DNA of 64,000 nt, from positions 434,001 through 498,000 of the forward strand of contig NZ_AQQR01000003.1 in the NCBI RefSeq assembly GCF_002210095.1. Reading direction: 5' to 3'. Below, piece after piece: positions 7,296 to 15,678 of this stretch (positions within the stretch are counted from its first letter, which is position 1; each line of letters starts with the position of its first letter). Both the position numbers and the translations under genes were made by a program. This stretch comes from Marinibacterium profundimaris (GTDB taxonomy: Bacteria > Pseudomonadota > Alphaproteobacteria > Rhodobacterales > Rhodobacteraceae). Under the pieces are notes generated by a model. The model saw only the letters and a list, made by a program, of their open reading frames with translations, ran no database searches and had not been told where the DNA came from.

Positions 7296-9589
7296 TGACC
7301 CTGCATGACACACCGACCCGCCCCACCGGCGTGATCAACGTCAGCCGCCGGTCCGTCCTGATGGGCCTTGCCGCCGGCAGCCTGGTGCTCGGCCTGCGCC
7401 CCTCCGCCCTGCGCGCCGAGGATGTCCCCTATGCCGGAGCGGCCATGCCCGGCGGGGTGAAGGACGACCCCACCATCTTCATCTCCATCGCCGAGGACGG
7501 CCAGGTCACCCTGCTGTGCAACCGGGCCGAAATGGGCCAGGGCGTGCGCACCGGATGGGCCGTCGTCGTCGCCGAGGAGCTCAAGGCCGACCTGGATCGC
7601 ATGACCGTGCTTCAGGCCCCGGGCAACGAAACGCTCTACGGCAACCAGAACACCGACGGCTCGCGCTCCATGCGCCACCATTTCGCCGCCCTGCGCCACA
7701 TGGGCGCCGCCGCGCGCCAGATGCTGATCGAGGAAGCCGCCGCGCAATGGGACGTCGATCCCGCCGAGGTGACGGCCGAAAATCACATGCTGCTCCACCA
7801 GGCCAGCGGACAAAGCATCGGCTTCGGCGCGGTCGCAACCGCCGCCGCCGAACGCGCGGTGCCGGCGGCCGAGGCACTGAGCCTCACCGATCCGGCCGCG
7901 TTCCGCTACATCGGCTCGGACGACATCGCGCTGATCGACAATCACGACATCACCACCGGTCAGGCCACCTATGGCCAGGACGCGCAGATCGACGGCATGG
8001 TCTTTGCCGTCATCGCCCGCCCGCCCGTCTACGGCGGCCGCGTGGCCAGCGTGGACTCGACCGAGGCCGAAGCCGTGCCCGGCGTGCTGAAGATCGTCGA
8101 GATCCCCACACCCGACTTTCCCACCGCCTTCCAGCCGCTGGGCGGCGTGGCGGTGGTGGCCGAAAACACCTTTGCCGCGATCAAGGCCCGCGGCCTTCTG
8201 CAGATCGAATGGGACAACGGCCCCAACGCCGCCTATGACAGCGCGACCTACCGGGCCGAGCTGGAAGCGGCGTCGCAGCAGCAGGGCAAGGTGGTGCGCG
8301 AACAGGGCGACGCTTATGCCGCGCTCGACAGCGCCGCGACGCGGATCGACGCCACCTATTACATCCCGCATCTCGCCCAGGCCCCGATGGAGCCGCCGGC
8401 CGCACTCGCCCGGGTCGCCGACGGCAAGGCCGAGGTCTGGACCAGCGTGCAGGCCCCCGAGGCGATCCGCGCCGACCTCGCCAAACGCTTCGACATCCCG
8501 CTTGAAAACGTCACAGTGAACACGCTGCTGCTGGGCGGCGGCTTCGGGCGCAAGTCCAAGCCCGATTTCGCCAGCGAGGCCGCCATCCTGTCGCACGAGA
8601 TGGACGGCACCCCGGTCAAGCTGGTCTTCACCCGCGAAGACGACCTGCACGCCGGGTTCCTGCACACCGTCTCGGTGGAACGGGTCGAAGGCGGGCTGGA
8701 CGATCAGGGCAGGCCGGTGGCCTGGCTGCACCGGACCGTGGCGCCGACGATCGTGTCGATCTTCGCACCCGACCCAAAGCACGAAGCCCCGTTCGAGCTG
8801 GGCATGGGCCTCGTGGACATGCCCTTCGACATCCCCAACATCCGGATGGAAAACCCCGAGGCCCCCGCCCATACCCGCCTTGGCTGGTTCCGGTCGGTGT
8901 CCAACATCCCCCATGCCTTCGCCATCCAGTGCTTCGTGGCCGAACTGGCCGAAGCGGCGGGCAAGGATCCCAAGGATTTCCTGCTCGACTGCATCGGTCC
9001 CGACCGCATGGCGATGCAGGACACCTGGCCCAATATCTGGAACTATGGCGAGGATCCGGCGCTTTATCCCAATGACACCGGGCGGTTGCGCGCGGTGACG
9101 GAAAAGGTCGCGGCCGAAGCCGGCTGGGGCCGGGATCTGCCGGCGGGCCACGGGCTGGGCATCGCCGCGCACCGCTCCTTCGTGACCTACACCGCCGCGG
9201 TGGTCGAGGTCGCGGTGGACGAGGACGGCAGCCTGACCATCCCCCGGGTCGACATCGCCTGCGATTGCGGCGCGGTGGTCACCCCCGACCGGGTGCGCGC
9301 CCAGCTCGAAGGCGCGGTGATCCAGGGCGTCAGCCTCGCCACCATCGGCGAGATCACGTTCAGCGACGGCCGGGTGCAGCAGTCGAACTTCGACACCTAC
9401 CAGGTGACCCGGATCGACGCGGCCCCGGGCGAGATCCACACCCACCTGATGGCCTCCGACTACGGCACCCCGCTGGGCGGCGTCGGCGAACCGGGCGTGC
9501 CGCCCGTCGCCCCGGCGCTTCTGAATGCGATCCATGCCGCGACGGGCAAACGGATCCGCGCCCTGCCGATCCGCGACCAGCTGGCGTGA
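7295..9589 (+). CDS. Isoquinoline 1-oxidoreductase beta-like molybdopterin subunit, Tat-exported
   Basis: 764 residues. The N-terminus has a twin-arginine signal (SRRSVLMGLAAGSLVLGL) followed by an Ala-rich cleavage region, so the enzyme works in the periplasm; the 2Fe-2S partner has no signal and would be co-exported. The pterin loop LLGGGFGRKSK and the C-terminal GVGEPGVPPVAPALLNAI (catalytic Glu) are present, and the length fits the IorB family. Such enzymes oxidise N-heteroaromatics or aldehydes and pass electrons to cytochrome c or a quinone. The start ATG overlaps the stop of the alpha-subunit gene. Substrate not determinable from sequence. Confidence 0.9.
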   Translation: MTLHDTPTRPTGVINVSRRSVLMGLAAGSLVLGLRPSALRAEDVPYAGAAMPGGVKDDPTIFISIAEDGQVTLLCNRAEMGQGVRTGWAVVVAEELKADLDRMTVLQAPGNETLYGNQNTDGSRSMRHHFAALRHMGAAARQMLIEEAAAQWDVDPAEVTAENHMLLHQASGQSIGFGAVATAAAERAVPAAEALSLTDPAAFRYIGSDDIALIDNHDITTGQATYGQDAQIDGMVFAVIARPPVYGGRVASVDSTEAEAVPGVLKIVEIPTPDFPTAFQPLGGVAVVAENTFAAIKARGLLQIEWDNGPNAAYDSATYRAELEAASQQQGKVVREQGDAYAALDSAATRIDATYYIPHLAQAPMEPPAALARVADGKAEVWTSVQAPEAIRADLAKRFDIPLENVTVNTLLLGGGFGRKSKPDFASEAAILSHEMDGTPVKLVFTREDDLHAGFLHTVSVERVEGGLDDQGRPVAWLHRTVAPTIVSIFAPDPKHEAPFELGMGLVDMPFDIPNIRMENPEAPAHTRLGWFRSVSNIPHAFAIQCFVAELAEAAGKDPKDFLLDCIGPDRMAMQDTWPNIWNYGEDPALYPNDTGRLRAVTEKVAAEAGWGRDLPAGHGLGIAAHRSFVTYTAAVVEVAVDEDGSLTIPRVDIACDCGAVVTPDRVRAQLEGAVIQGVSLATIGEITFSDGRVQQSNFDTYQVTRIDAAPGEIHTHLMASDYGTPLGGVGEPGVPPVAPALLNAIHAATGKRIRALPIRDQLA

Positions 9590-9612
9590 GGCGGTCTTTC
9601 GGCAACATCAAG

Positions 9613-9644
9613 GGCCGGGGCATCGCCAGGTGCCCCGGCCTTTT
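9613..9644 (+). terminator. Rho-independent terminator after the IorAB-like operon
   Basis: GGCCGGGGCA (9613-9622) pairs perfectly with TGCCCCGGCC (9631-9640) across an 8-base loop and is followed by TTTT. It lies 23 bases after the stop codon of the beta-subunit gene. Confidence 0.85.
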
Positions 9645-9997
9645 CATGCCTCAGCCGGAGCGCGAGGGTCACGCTTGTCGTCCGGGGCTTCTCCCATATG
9701 TGTCCGGCTCTCGCCCGTCACCCGGTCCGGTTCCCCGCGACCGCGGCACGGACCCACCAGAGGCCTGCCCGACGGTCGGTCGCTCTGGTGACGCCGGGTA
9801 GACACCGCCGCGCAGATGTGGATTGCACCGGAAGGCACATCCGGATCCCCGCCCGATCCCCATGCCCAAGGCCGCCGATGCGTCTCCCGTCGCGCTGGTT
9901 TCCGGCGCCGCAGCAGGCCCGACACCCGAGCAGACATCCCCCCAATCCCTAACGATCGGTTAAGACGCCGCTGCAAGCCATTGAATTCATTCAGCCG
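9645..9997. other. Intergenic region between convergent operons, nothing recognised
   Basis: About 350 bases between the terminator of the IorAB-like operon and the tandem terminators of the sox operon. Open frames here are short, rich in Arg/Pro/Gly and have no ribosome site, so none is called. An AT-richer patch near 9948-9966 (CTAACGATCGGTTAAG) is partly palindromic but has no clear role. Confidence 0.5.
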
Positions 9998-10020
9998 AAA
10001 AATGTCCCACGCGTGGGACA
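9998..10020 (-). terminator. Second (distal) terminator of sox operon, perfect 18-base palindrome
   Basis: TGTCCCACG (10003-10011) and CGTGGGACA (10012-10020) form a perfect palindrome. Read on the minus strand it is followed by TTTTT (9998-10002). It directly follows the first terminator, so it acts most simply as a fail-safe terminator. A loopless palindrome is also what a dimeric repressor would bind, so a protein-binding role is not excluded. Confidence 0.55.
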
Positions 10021-10022
10021 TC

Positions 10023-10049
10023 AAAAAGCCGGGCGCAGCTGCGCCCGGC
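10023..10049 (-). terminator. Rho-independent terminator of the soxBDAG operon
   Basis: A 22-base palindrome (10028-10049, GCCGGGCGCAG / CTGCGCCCGGC) followed on the minus strand by TTTTT (10023-10027), about 100 bases past the soxG stop. Confidence 0.85.
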
Positions 10050-10149
10050 CGTCCTGCTGTTCTCGCGGGCCCGACCACACCGGGCAGAGCGGCAGCCCCC
10101 GCCCCGCTCTGCCCTCCGGATCCGATGCGTCAGGCTGCCCGTCCCGGGG

Positions 10150-10704
10150 TCACGCCGCCTCGGCCGCCAGTTCGCGGCACCCGGTGGCGAGCAGGTCGAA
10201 GACATGCGGCGCGAAGCTGTGCCAGACATCCATGCGGAACCGGTCTGTCGCGTCGCGCCACAGAACGACCGTGGCGCCGTCGAAGACGGTGCGCCGGCCC
10301 TCGCCCACGGCAAGCCGGTCGATATCGCGCGGGCAGCCCAGAGTCAGCAGCTCGGCCGCGCTGGTGCCTTCGATGACAAAGGTGACCTCGCGCCCAGATA
10401 CATCCACCAGGCTCATCGGATGGGTCTTGTAGACCTCGTCGCAGGCCGCGCGGATCGTCGGTGCCACGGCTTCGGGGCCGCGCAGCATCCATTCGTCGGG
10501 GCCCAGGCACAGAACCTCGGTCTCGCCCACCTCGGCCCGCGCGCCGATCCGGCGCGGCAGGTCGAGGCCAAGCGCGGCCTCAAGCGGGCCCAGCTCGCCC
10601 CGGGCGCGCAGCGAAAGCCGGGCGCAGGGCGCGGCGGTGGTGACGCGCACGACGGAGGTTCCGGCGCTGGCATCGGTGGAGAATGCGGGGACAGGAGCGT
10701 TCAT
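10150..10704 (-). CDS. soxG: Sarcosine oxidase gamma subunit
   Basis: 184 residues, the size of the gamma subunit of heterotetrameric sarcosine oxidase. It matches the family in the segments ARLSLRARGE, LGPDEWML and SLVDVSGREVTFVIEGTSAAELLTLGCP, which form the small GcvT-like fold that packs on the alpha/beta core. ATG 10704 follows AGGAGG, 10 bases after the soxA stop. Last gene of soxBDAG; the enzyme oxidatively demethylates sarcosine to glycine, giving 5,10-methylene-tetrahydrofolate and H2O2. Confidence 0.93.
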   Translation of the reverse strand: MNAPVPAFSTDASAGTSVVRVTTAAPCARLSLRARGELGPLEAALGLDLPRRIGARAEVGETEVLCLGPDEWMLRGPEAVAPTIRAACDEVYKTHPMSLVDVSGREVTFVIEGTSAAELLTLGCPRDIDRLAVGEGRRTVFDGATVVLWRDATDRFRMDVWHSFAPHVFDLLATGCRELAAEAA

Positions 10705-10714
10705 CGTCGCCTCC

Positions 10715-13705
10715 TCAGATTTTCAGTCGGGTGTTTTCGGGATCGACAAACACCGTGGAGGTGATCGTCGCCGCGATCGTCCGGTCGGGCATCGGGATAT
10801 GGACGGTCTCGCCCATGCGGCCCTGCCCGCCTTCGACCAGCGCCAGCGCGATCGGCTGGCCCACGGCGTCGGAGTGATAGGCCGAGGTCACGTGACCCAC
10901 CATCTTCATCGGCACCGGCTGATCGGCATCGAAGACGATCTGCGCGCCCTCTTCCAGCTTGCTGCGATCCTCGGTCAGAAGGCCGACCAGCTGCTTGCGG
11001 CCCTCGGCCACCAGGTCGGGCCGCGCCATGCCGCGCTTGCCGACGAAGTCGGGCTTGGACTTGCCCACGGCCCAGCCCATGCCGGCGTCATAGGGCGTGA
11101 CCGTGCCGTCGGTGTCCTGACCCACGATGATATAGCCCTTCTCGGCCCGCAGGACGTGCATCGTCTCGGTGCCGTAGGCGGTGATGCCGTATTGCTGACC
11201 GGCCTCCCACAGTTTCTCCCACAGCTTGCGGCCCATGGGTGCGGGCACGTTGACCTCGAAGCCGATCTCGCCGGTAAAGCTGACGCGGAAGAGCCGCGCG
11301 GGCATCCCCGCCACGGTGCATTCCAGGCAGGACATGTGCGGGAAGGCCTCGTCGGTCAGCTCGATCCCCTCGACCAGGGGCGCCAGCAGCTTCGCGGCAT
11401 TGGGGCCGTTCAGCGCGATGGTCGACCATTGCTCGGTCGTGGAGGTCAACCAGACGTTGAGGTCGGGCCATTCGGTCTGAAGGTAATCCTCCATCATGTT
11501 CATGACCCGCGCGGCCCCGCCGGTGGTGGTGGTGACATGGAACAGGTCCTGCCCCAGCCGCCCGATCACGCCATCGTCGCGGATGTAACCGTCATCGCCG
11601 CACAGCAGGCCATAGCGGCACCGGCCCAGCGCCAGCTTGGTCCAGGGGTTGGTGTACATGCGGTTCATGAATTCCACCGCGTCCGGCCCCACGACCTCGA
11701 TCTTGCCCAGGGTCGAGGCGTCGAACATGCCGAGGGTCTCGCGCACCGCGCGGCATTCGCGCCCCACGGCGGCGTCCATGTCCTCGCCCGCCTGCGGGAA
11801 GTACCAGGCCCGGCGCCACTGGCCCACGGGTTCGAACACCGCGCCGTTCTCCTCGGCCCAGCTGTCGATCTGGGTCTTGCGCGTCACCTCGAAATGCTCG
11901 CCCCGATGATAGCCTGCGAAGGCCCCGAAGGAGGTCGGCGTATAGGGCGGCCGGAACGTGGTCAGGCCCACCTTCGGCTGCGCCTTGCCAAGCGCGTCGG
12001 AGGCAATGTTGAGCCCGTTGATGTTCGACATCTTGCCCTGGTCGGTGGCCATGCCGTTCGTGGTGTAGCGTTTCACATGCTCGATCGAACGCATGCCCTC
12101 GCGCACGGCCAGCCGCAGGTCCTTGGCGGTGACGTCGTTCTGGTAATCGACGAAGGCCTTGGCCTTGCCGGGGCTGCGGTCGGTCGGCAGTTCCTTCACG
12201 GTGATGCCGGAACCGGTGCGGTCGGCCTCCACGGCGAAGGTCTTCCCCGATGCGGATTTGCCCAGGGCAGCCGCCACGGCGGCGCCCTTCTCGGCCCCGT
12301 CGTTCAGCGCGGCCGCGATGCCCCAAGGCCCCCGGCTGGCGCCCGCGATCACGCAATCCTCGGGCGTCTTGCCCGGAAGGAAGGTGGTCAGATCGTCGTC
12401 CCAGGCCAGCGTCCCCTTGGTGTGCGAGAACAGATGCAGCGACGGCGTCCAGCCGCCCGACATCAGCACCGCATCGCACTCGATCCGCTCGGCCGTGCCC
12501 ACGTCGCCGCCCTTCACCGGGTTCACCCGGATCGACGAGACGCGCAGCCGGCCCGAAGTGGCGGAGGCGGTATAGCCCAGCTTTGCGGTAATCCCGCGCC
12601 GCTGCGCCTCGGTCAGCAGGTCCACGTGGACATGGTCGCGCAGGTCCACGATGGCCTGAACTTTGGCCCCGGCATCGGCCAGGTCGAAGGCGGCATACCA
12701 GGCGCTGTCATGGCTGGTCAGCACGACGGGACGCTTGCCCACCAGCACGCCATAGCGGTTCAGGAAGGTCTGGGCCGAGCCCGCCAGCATGACGCCGGGA
12801 CGGTCGTTGCCGTGAAAGACCAGCGGCTTTTCCAGCGCGCCCTGCGCCAGGACGACCTGCCCCGCACGGACCCGCCACATGCGTTCGCGCGGCGTATCGG
12901 CGGGCACGTCGGTCAGGTGATCGGTCAGCCGCTCGCAGAGGCCGATCATGTTCTGGTGGTAATAGCCGATCGCGGTGGTGCGGGTCATGATCTTCACGCC
13001 GGCGGCCTTCAGCGCCTCCAGCTCGGACGCCAGCCAGTCCCATGCCGGCTGCCCGTCGATGGTCGCCTGCGGTTCCGACAGCAAGGTTCCCCCGGCCTCG
13101 GCGTTCTCGTCCACCAGGACGACCTTCAGCCCGTCCACCGCAGCGGCCCGCGCGGCGGCCAGCCCCGAGGGACCGGCGCCGACGATCAGCACGTCGCAAT
13201 GCAGGTAGCGCGAGGCGTAGTGGTCCGGATCCTCCTCGCACGGAGCGACACCCAGCCCGGCGGCGGCGCGGATGAAGGGCTCGTAGACCTTGTGCCAGAA
13301 GTTCTTCGGCCACATGAAGGTCTTGTAGTAGAACCCGGCCGAGAACAGCATGTAGGCGGCGTCGTTGACCGCGCCGATGTCCCATTTCAGGCTCGGGTAC
13401 TTGTTCTGCGAGGTGGCCTCCAGCCCCTCGCGCAGCTCCTGCACGGTGGCGCGGGTGTTGGGCTCGAACCGGCCCGGGCCCCGGCGGGTGCCGATCAGCG
13501 CGTTGGGCTCTTCCGATCCGGCGGCGACCGGACCGCGTGGGCGGTGGTACTTGAACGACCGGCCCATCAGGTGCACGCCATGGGCCAGCAGCGCCGAGGC
13601 CACGGTGTCACCGGCGGCGCCGGTGTAGCGCTTGCCGTCGAAGGTGAAGGAGACGGGCTTGCCGGTGTCGACGCGGCCCCGGCCCGATACGCGATACTGG
13701 CTCAT
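10715..13705 (-). CDS. soxA: Sarcosine oxidase alpha subunit
   Basis: 996 residues, the normal size. Visible domains in order: N-terminal 2Fe-2S-like fold (VSFTFDGKRYTGAAGDTVASALLAHGVHLMGRSFKYHRPRG), an NAD-binding Rossmann fold with the GAGPSGLAAARAA glycine loop near residue 180, a pyridine nucleotide oxidoreductase middle part, and C-terminal GcvT-like tetrahydrofolate-binding domains (FDASTLGKIEVVGPDAVEFMNRMYTN ... GRCRYGLL). ATG 13705 overlaps the soxD stop as ATGA, which fixes the start. It binds NAD and tetrahydrofolate and forms the cavity that channels the imine intermediate from the beta subunit. Confidence 0.96.
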   Translation of the reverse strand: MSQYRVSGRGRVDTGKPVSFTFDGKRYTGAAGDTVASALLAHGVHLMGRSFKYHRPRGPVAAGSEEPNALIGTRRGPGRFEPNTRATVQELREGLEATSQNKYPSLKWDIGAVNDAAYMLFSAGFYYKTFMWPKNFWHKVYEPFIRAAAGLGVAPCEEDPDHYASRYLHCDVLIVGAGPSGLAAARAAAVDGLKVVLVDENAEAGGTLLSEPQATIDGQPAWDWLASELEALKAAGVKIMTRTTAIGYYHQNMIGLCERLTDHLTDVPADTPRERMWRVRAGQVVLAQGALEKPLVFHGNDRPGVMLAGSAQTFLNRYGVLVGKRPVVLTSHDSAWYAAFDLADAGAKVQAIVDLRDHVHVDLLTEAQRRGITAKLGYTASATSGRLRVSSIRVNPVKGGDVGTAERIECDAVLMSGGWTPSLHLFSHTKGTLAWDDDLTTFLPGKTPEDCVIAGASRGPWGIAAALNDGAEKGAAVAAALGKSASGKTFAVEADRTGSGITVKELPTDRSPGKAKAFVDYQNDVTAKDLRLAVREGMRSIEHVKRYTTNGMATDQGKMSNINGLNIASDALGKAQPKVGLTTFRPPYTPTSFGAFAGYHRGEHFEVTRKTQIDSWAEENGAVFEPVGQWRRAWYFPQAGEDMDAAVGRECRAVRETLGMFDASTLGKIEVVGPDAVEFMNRMYTNPWTKLALGRCRYGLLCGDDGYIRDDGVIGRLGQDLFHVTTTTGGAARVMNMMEDYLQTEWPDLNVWLTSTTEQWSTIALNGPNAAKLLAPLVEGIELTDEAFPHMSCLECTVAGMPARLFRVSFTGEIGFEVNVPAPMGRKLWEKLWEAGQQYGITAYGTETMHVLRAEKGYIIVGQDTDGTVTPYDAGMGWAVGKSKPDFVGKRGMARPDLVAEGRKQLVGLLTEDRSKLEEGAQIVFDADQPVPMKMVGHVTSAYHSDAVGQPIALALVEGGQGRMGETVHIPMPDRTIAATITSTVFVDPENTRLKI

Positions 13706-14004
13706 TCCTGTCCCTCCAGGAGGCTCGAAAGGTCGGGACGCGCGTCGCCGGCCTTGTAGGTGGTGAGGAACTTGTCCGAGACGGTGTCGCGGACGGCGTT
13801 GAAGAAGCGGCCGCAGCCGTGGAAATGGCGCCAGCGTTCGTAATGCGGGCCACGCGCGTTCTCGCGCATGAAGAGGAAATCCTCCCACTGGCCGTCATCC
13901 TGCGACGACGGGTCCTGGGCGCGCACGACATGGGCCTGGCCGGCATAGGTGAACTCGGCTTCGGGCAGGGTCTCATCGCAATAGGGGCAGTGGATCAGAA
14001 GCAT
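13702..14004 (-). CDS. soxD: Sarcosine oxidase delta subunit
   Basis: 100 residues from the ATG at 14004 (MLLIHCPYC). It has the zinc-binding residues known for this subunit: CPYC at the N-terminus and HFHGC in the middle, where the His and the Cys four residues later complete the site. The other family hallmarks (EAEFTYAGQAHVVRA, FLFMRENARGPHYERWRH, FFNAVRDTVSD) are present. An ATG 39 bases upstream would add residues not seen in the family. The stop overlaps the soxA start. Confidence 0.95.
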   Translation of the reverse strand: MLLIHCPYCDETLPEAEFTYAGQAHVVRAQDPSSQDDGQWEDFLFMRENARGPHYERWRHFHGCGRFFNAVRDTVSDKFLTTYKAGDARPDLSSLLEGQE

Positions 14005-14030
14005 CTCGGTGTCCTCGGTCTCTGGCGTAG

Positions 14031-14049
14031 GGTGGGTTTTCAACCCACC
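14031..14049. repeat. Hairpin GGTGGGTT-TTC-AACCCACC between soxB and soxD
   Basis: Perfect 8-base arms with a three-base loop in the 102-base gap between soxB and soxD, preceded by GTAG and followed by GCACC. It has no T-tract beyond the loop, so it is not a normal terminator. It looks like a dispersed intergenic palindromic (REP-like) element or an mRNA-stabilising hairpin inside the operon (inference). Confidence 0.55.
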
Positions 14050-14106
14050 GCACCGAAGGTGGTAATCAGGGCGTGACGATCATGCGCGCGGATCAGGGCG
14101 TGCAGA

Positions 14107-15360
14107 TCAGTGTGCGACGGCCGCGGCGGCGGCCTCGTCGATCAGGCGGCCGGTGCGGAAGCGGTCCAGCGTGAAGGGCGCATTGATCGGGTGCGGCTCG
14201 TTCTTGGCGATGGTCCAGGCAAAGACATGCGCCGCGCCGGGCGTGGCCTTGAACCCGCCGGTGCCCCAGCCGCAATTGACGTAGAGTCCCTCGACCGGGG
14301 TCTTGCCCAAAATGGCCGACCGGTCGGGCGTCACGTCGACGATCCCGCCCCATTTCCGCAGCATCCGCATGCGGTTGAAGATCGGGAAGACCTCGGTGAT
14401 CGCGGCCACGGTATGTTCGATCAGCGGCAGGCCGCCGCGCTGGGAATAGCTGGTGTACTGGTCGGTGCCCGAGCCGATGACCAGCTCGCCCTTGTCGGAC
14501 TGGCTGATATAGGCATGCACCGCGTTCGACATCACCACGCAGGGGAAGATCGGCTTCACCGGCTCGCTGACCAGCGCCTGCAGCGGATAGCTCTCCAGCG
14601 GCAGCCGCACCCCGGCCGTCTGCATCACGACCGAGGTATGCCCGGCAGCCGAAACGGCGACCTTCTTGGCCTTGATGAAGCCCTTCTCCGTCTCCACCCC
14701 GGCGACCGAGCCATCCGGGTTCCGGCGGATCGCGGTCACGGCGCAGTTCTGGATGATGTCCACGCCGCGCATCGCGGCCCCTCGGGCATAGCCCCAGGCC
14801 ACCGCATCATGGCGCGCAGTGCCGGCCCGTTCCTGCAGCGCGCCACCCATGACCGGGTAGCGCGCGTTCGGCGACACGTTCAGCGGCGGGCAATAGTCCT
14901 TGCATTCCTCGGTCGTCAGCCAGCGGTTGTCGACGCCGTTCAGCCGGTTGGCATGGATGTGCCGCTTGAAGCTTTGGACGTCATGCACGTTATGCGCCAG
15001 CATCAGGCAGCCCCGGCGCGAATACATGACGTTGTAATTCAGCTCCTGGCTCAGCCCTTCCCACAGGTCGACCGCGTGATCGAACAGCCGCGCGCTTTCG
15101 TCGTACAGATAGTTCGAGCGGATGATCGTCGTGTTCCGGCCGGTGTTGCCACCGCCCAGCCAGCCCTTGTCGATCACGGCGACATTGGTGATGCCATGCT
15201 GGCTGGCCAGGTAATAGGCCGCGCCCAGCCCGTGGCCGCCCGCGCCGACGATGATCACGTCGTACTCGGACTTCGGCTGGCTGTCGGGCCATTGCTCGGT
15301 CCAGTTCTTGTGGCCCGTCACGGCATTCTTGAGAAGGGTGAAGGCGTTGAAGCGCGTCAT
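14107..15360 (-). CDS. soxB: Sarcosine oxidase beta subunit
   Basis: 417 residues from ATG 15360 (MTRFNAFTLLKNAVTGHKNW), the family start; an ATG 27 bases upstream is less likely. FAD-binding Rossmann loop DVIIVGAGGHGLGAAYYLA near residue 35, followed by GWLGGGNTGRNTTIIRSNYL. The segment GTARHDAVAWGYARGA holds the His that in the family carries covalent FMN. The C-terminal GIVDVTPDRSAILGKTPVEGLYVNCGWGTGGFKATP completes the DAO fold. This subunit holds the sarcosine oxidation site. First gene of soxBDAG, downstream of and co-oriented with the GbdR-like regulator. Confidence 0.96.
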   Translation of the reverse strand: MTRFNAFTLLKNAVTGHKNWTEQWPDSQPKSEYDVIIVGAGGHGLGAAYYLASQHGITNVAVIDKGWLGGGNTGRNTTIIRSNYLYDESARLFDHAVDLWEGLSQELNYNVMYSRRGCLMLAHNVHDVQSFKRHIHANRLNGVDNRWLTTEECKDYCPPLNVSPNARYPVMGGALQERAGTARHDAVAWGYARGAAMRGVDIIQNCAVTAIRRNPDGSVAGVETEKGFIKAKKVAVSAAGHTSVVMQTAGVRLPLESYPLQALVSEPVKPIFPCVVMSNAVHAYISQSDKGELVIGSGTDQYTSYSQRGGLPLIEHTVAAITEVFPIFNRMRMLRKWGGIVDVTPDRSAILGKTPVEGLYVNCGWGTGGFKATPGAAHVFAWTIAKNEPHPINAPFTLDRFRTGRLIDEAAAAAVAH

Positions 15361-15678
15361 CGGCGGAACCCCCGGCTGGGAAGACAATCACCGGGCTGTA
15401 ACCGGGGGGACCGCCCGGGATCGTGGAGTATTGCGACAGGAGTGTAGGATATTTGCGCCATGGCGGTCGCAAGTCCGCGATTGGCTCGGGCGCGCACCTC
15501 GCATGCGGTGCCCCGCCGGGCAGATCCGGACGGCGCTTTGCCGCCAAGGCTCCGTCAGCCTTTTGCGGCGGAGCCGACGAGAGGCCCTAGCCGCGCCATG
15601 ATTCGAAAAGCACGGACCGGAATATTGCGACGTCTGATACCGAGACGGGCCTGCAAGGGCCCGGCGAGGGTGCCGCCC
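15361..15678. other. soxB promoter region
   Basis: 318 bases between the regulator gene and soxB. It holds three copies of the TTGCGAC half-site, two of them in a cluster annotated separately (15431-15472) and one at 15625-15631. Otherwise GC-rich, with no plausible small gene. Confidence 0.5.
15431..15472 (-). promoter_or_regulatory. Cluster of TTGCGAC half-sites upstream of soxB
   Basis: TTGCGACA at 15431-15438 and its reverse GTCGCAA at 15466-15472, with a further partial TTGCG at 15453-15457 that pairs with the last copy. The same half-site forms a perfect palindrome upstream of gbcA (20887-20910) and occurs before the dimethylglycine dehydrogenase gene (17134-17140). The cluster lies 70-110 bases ahead of soxB, a usual place for an AraC-type activator site. 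Confidence 0.5.

Noticed and set aside
9645-9997. Small genes in the gap between the IorAB-like and sox operons
   Set aside because: Frames are short, overlapping and Arg/Pro-rich with no ribosome sites or recognisable motifs.
10637-13759. A 1040-codon plus-strand frame opposite soxA
   Set aside because: Same shadow effect; the minus strand holds the full-length sarcosine oxidase alpha subunit with all motifs.
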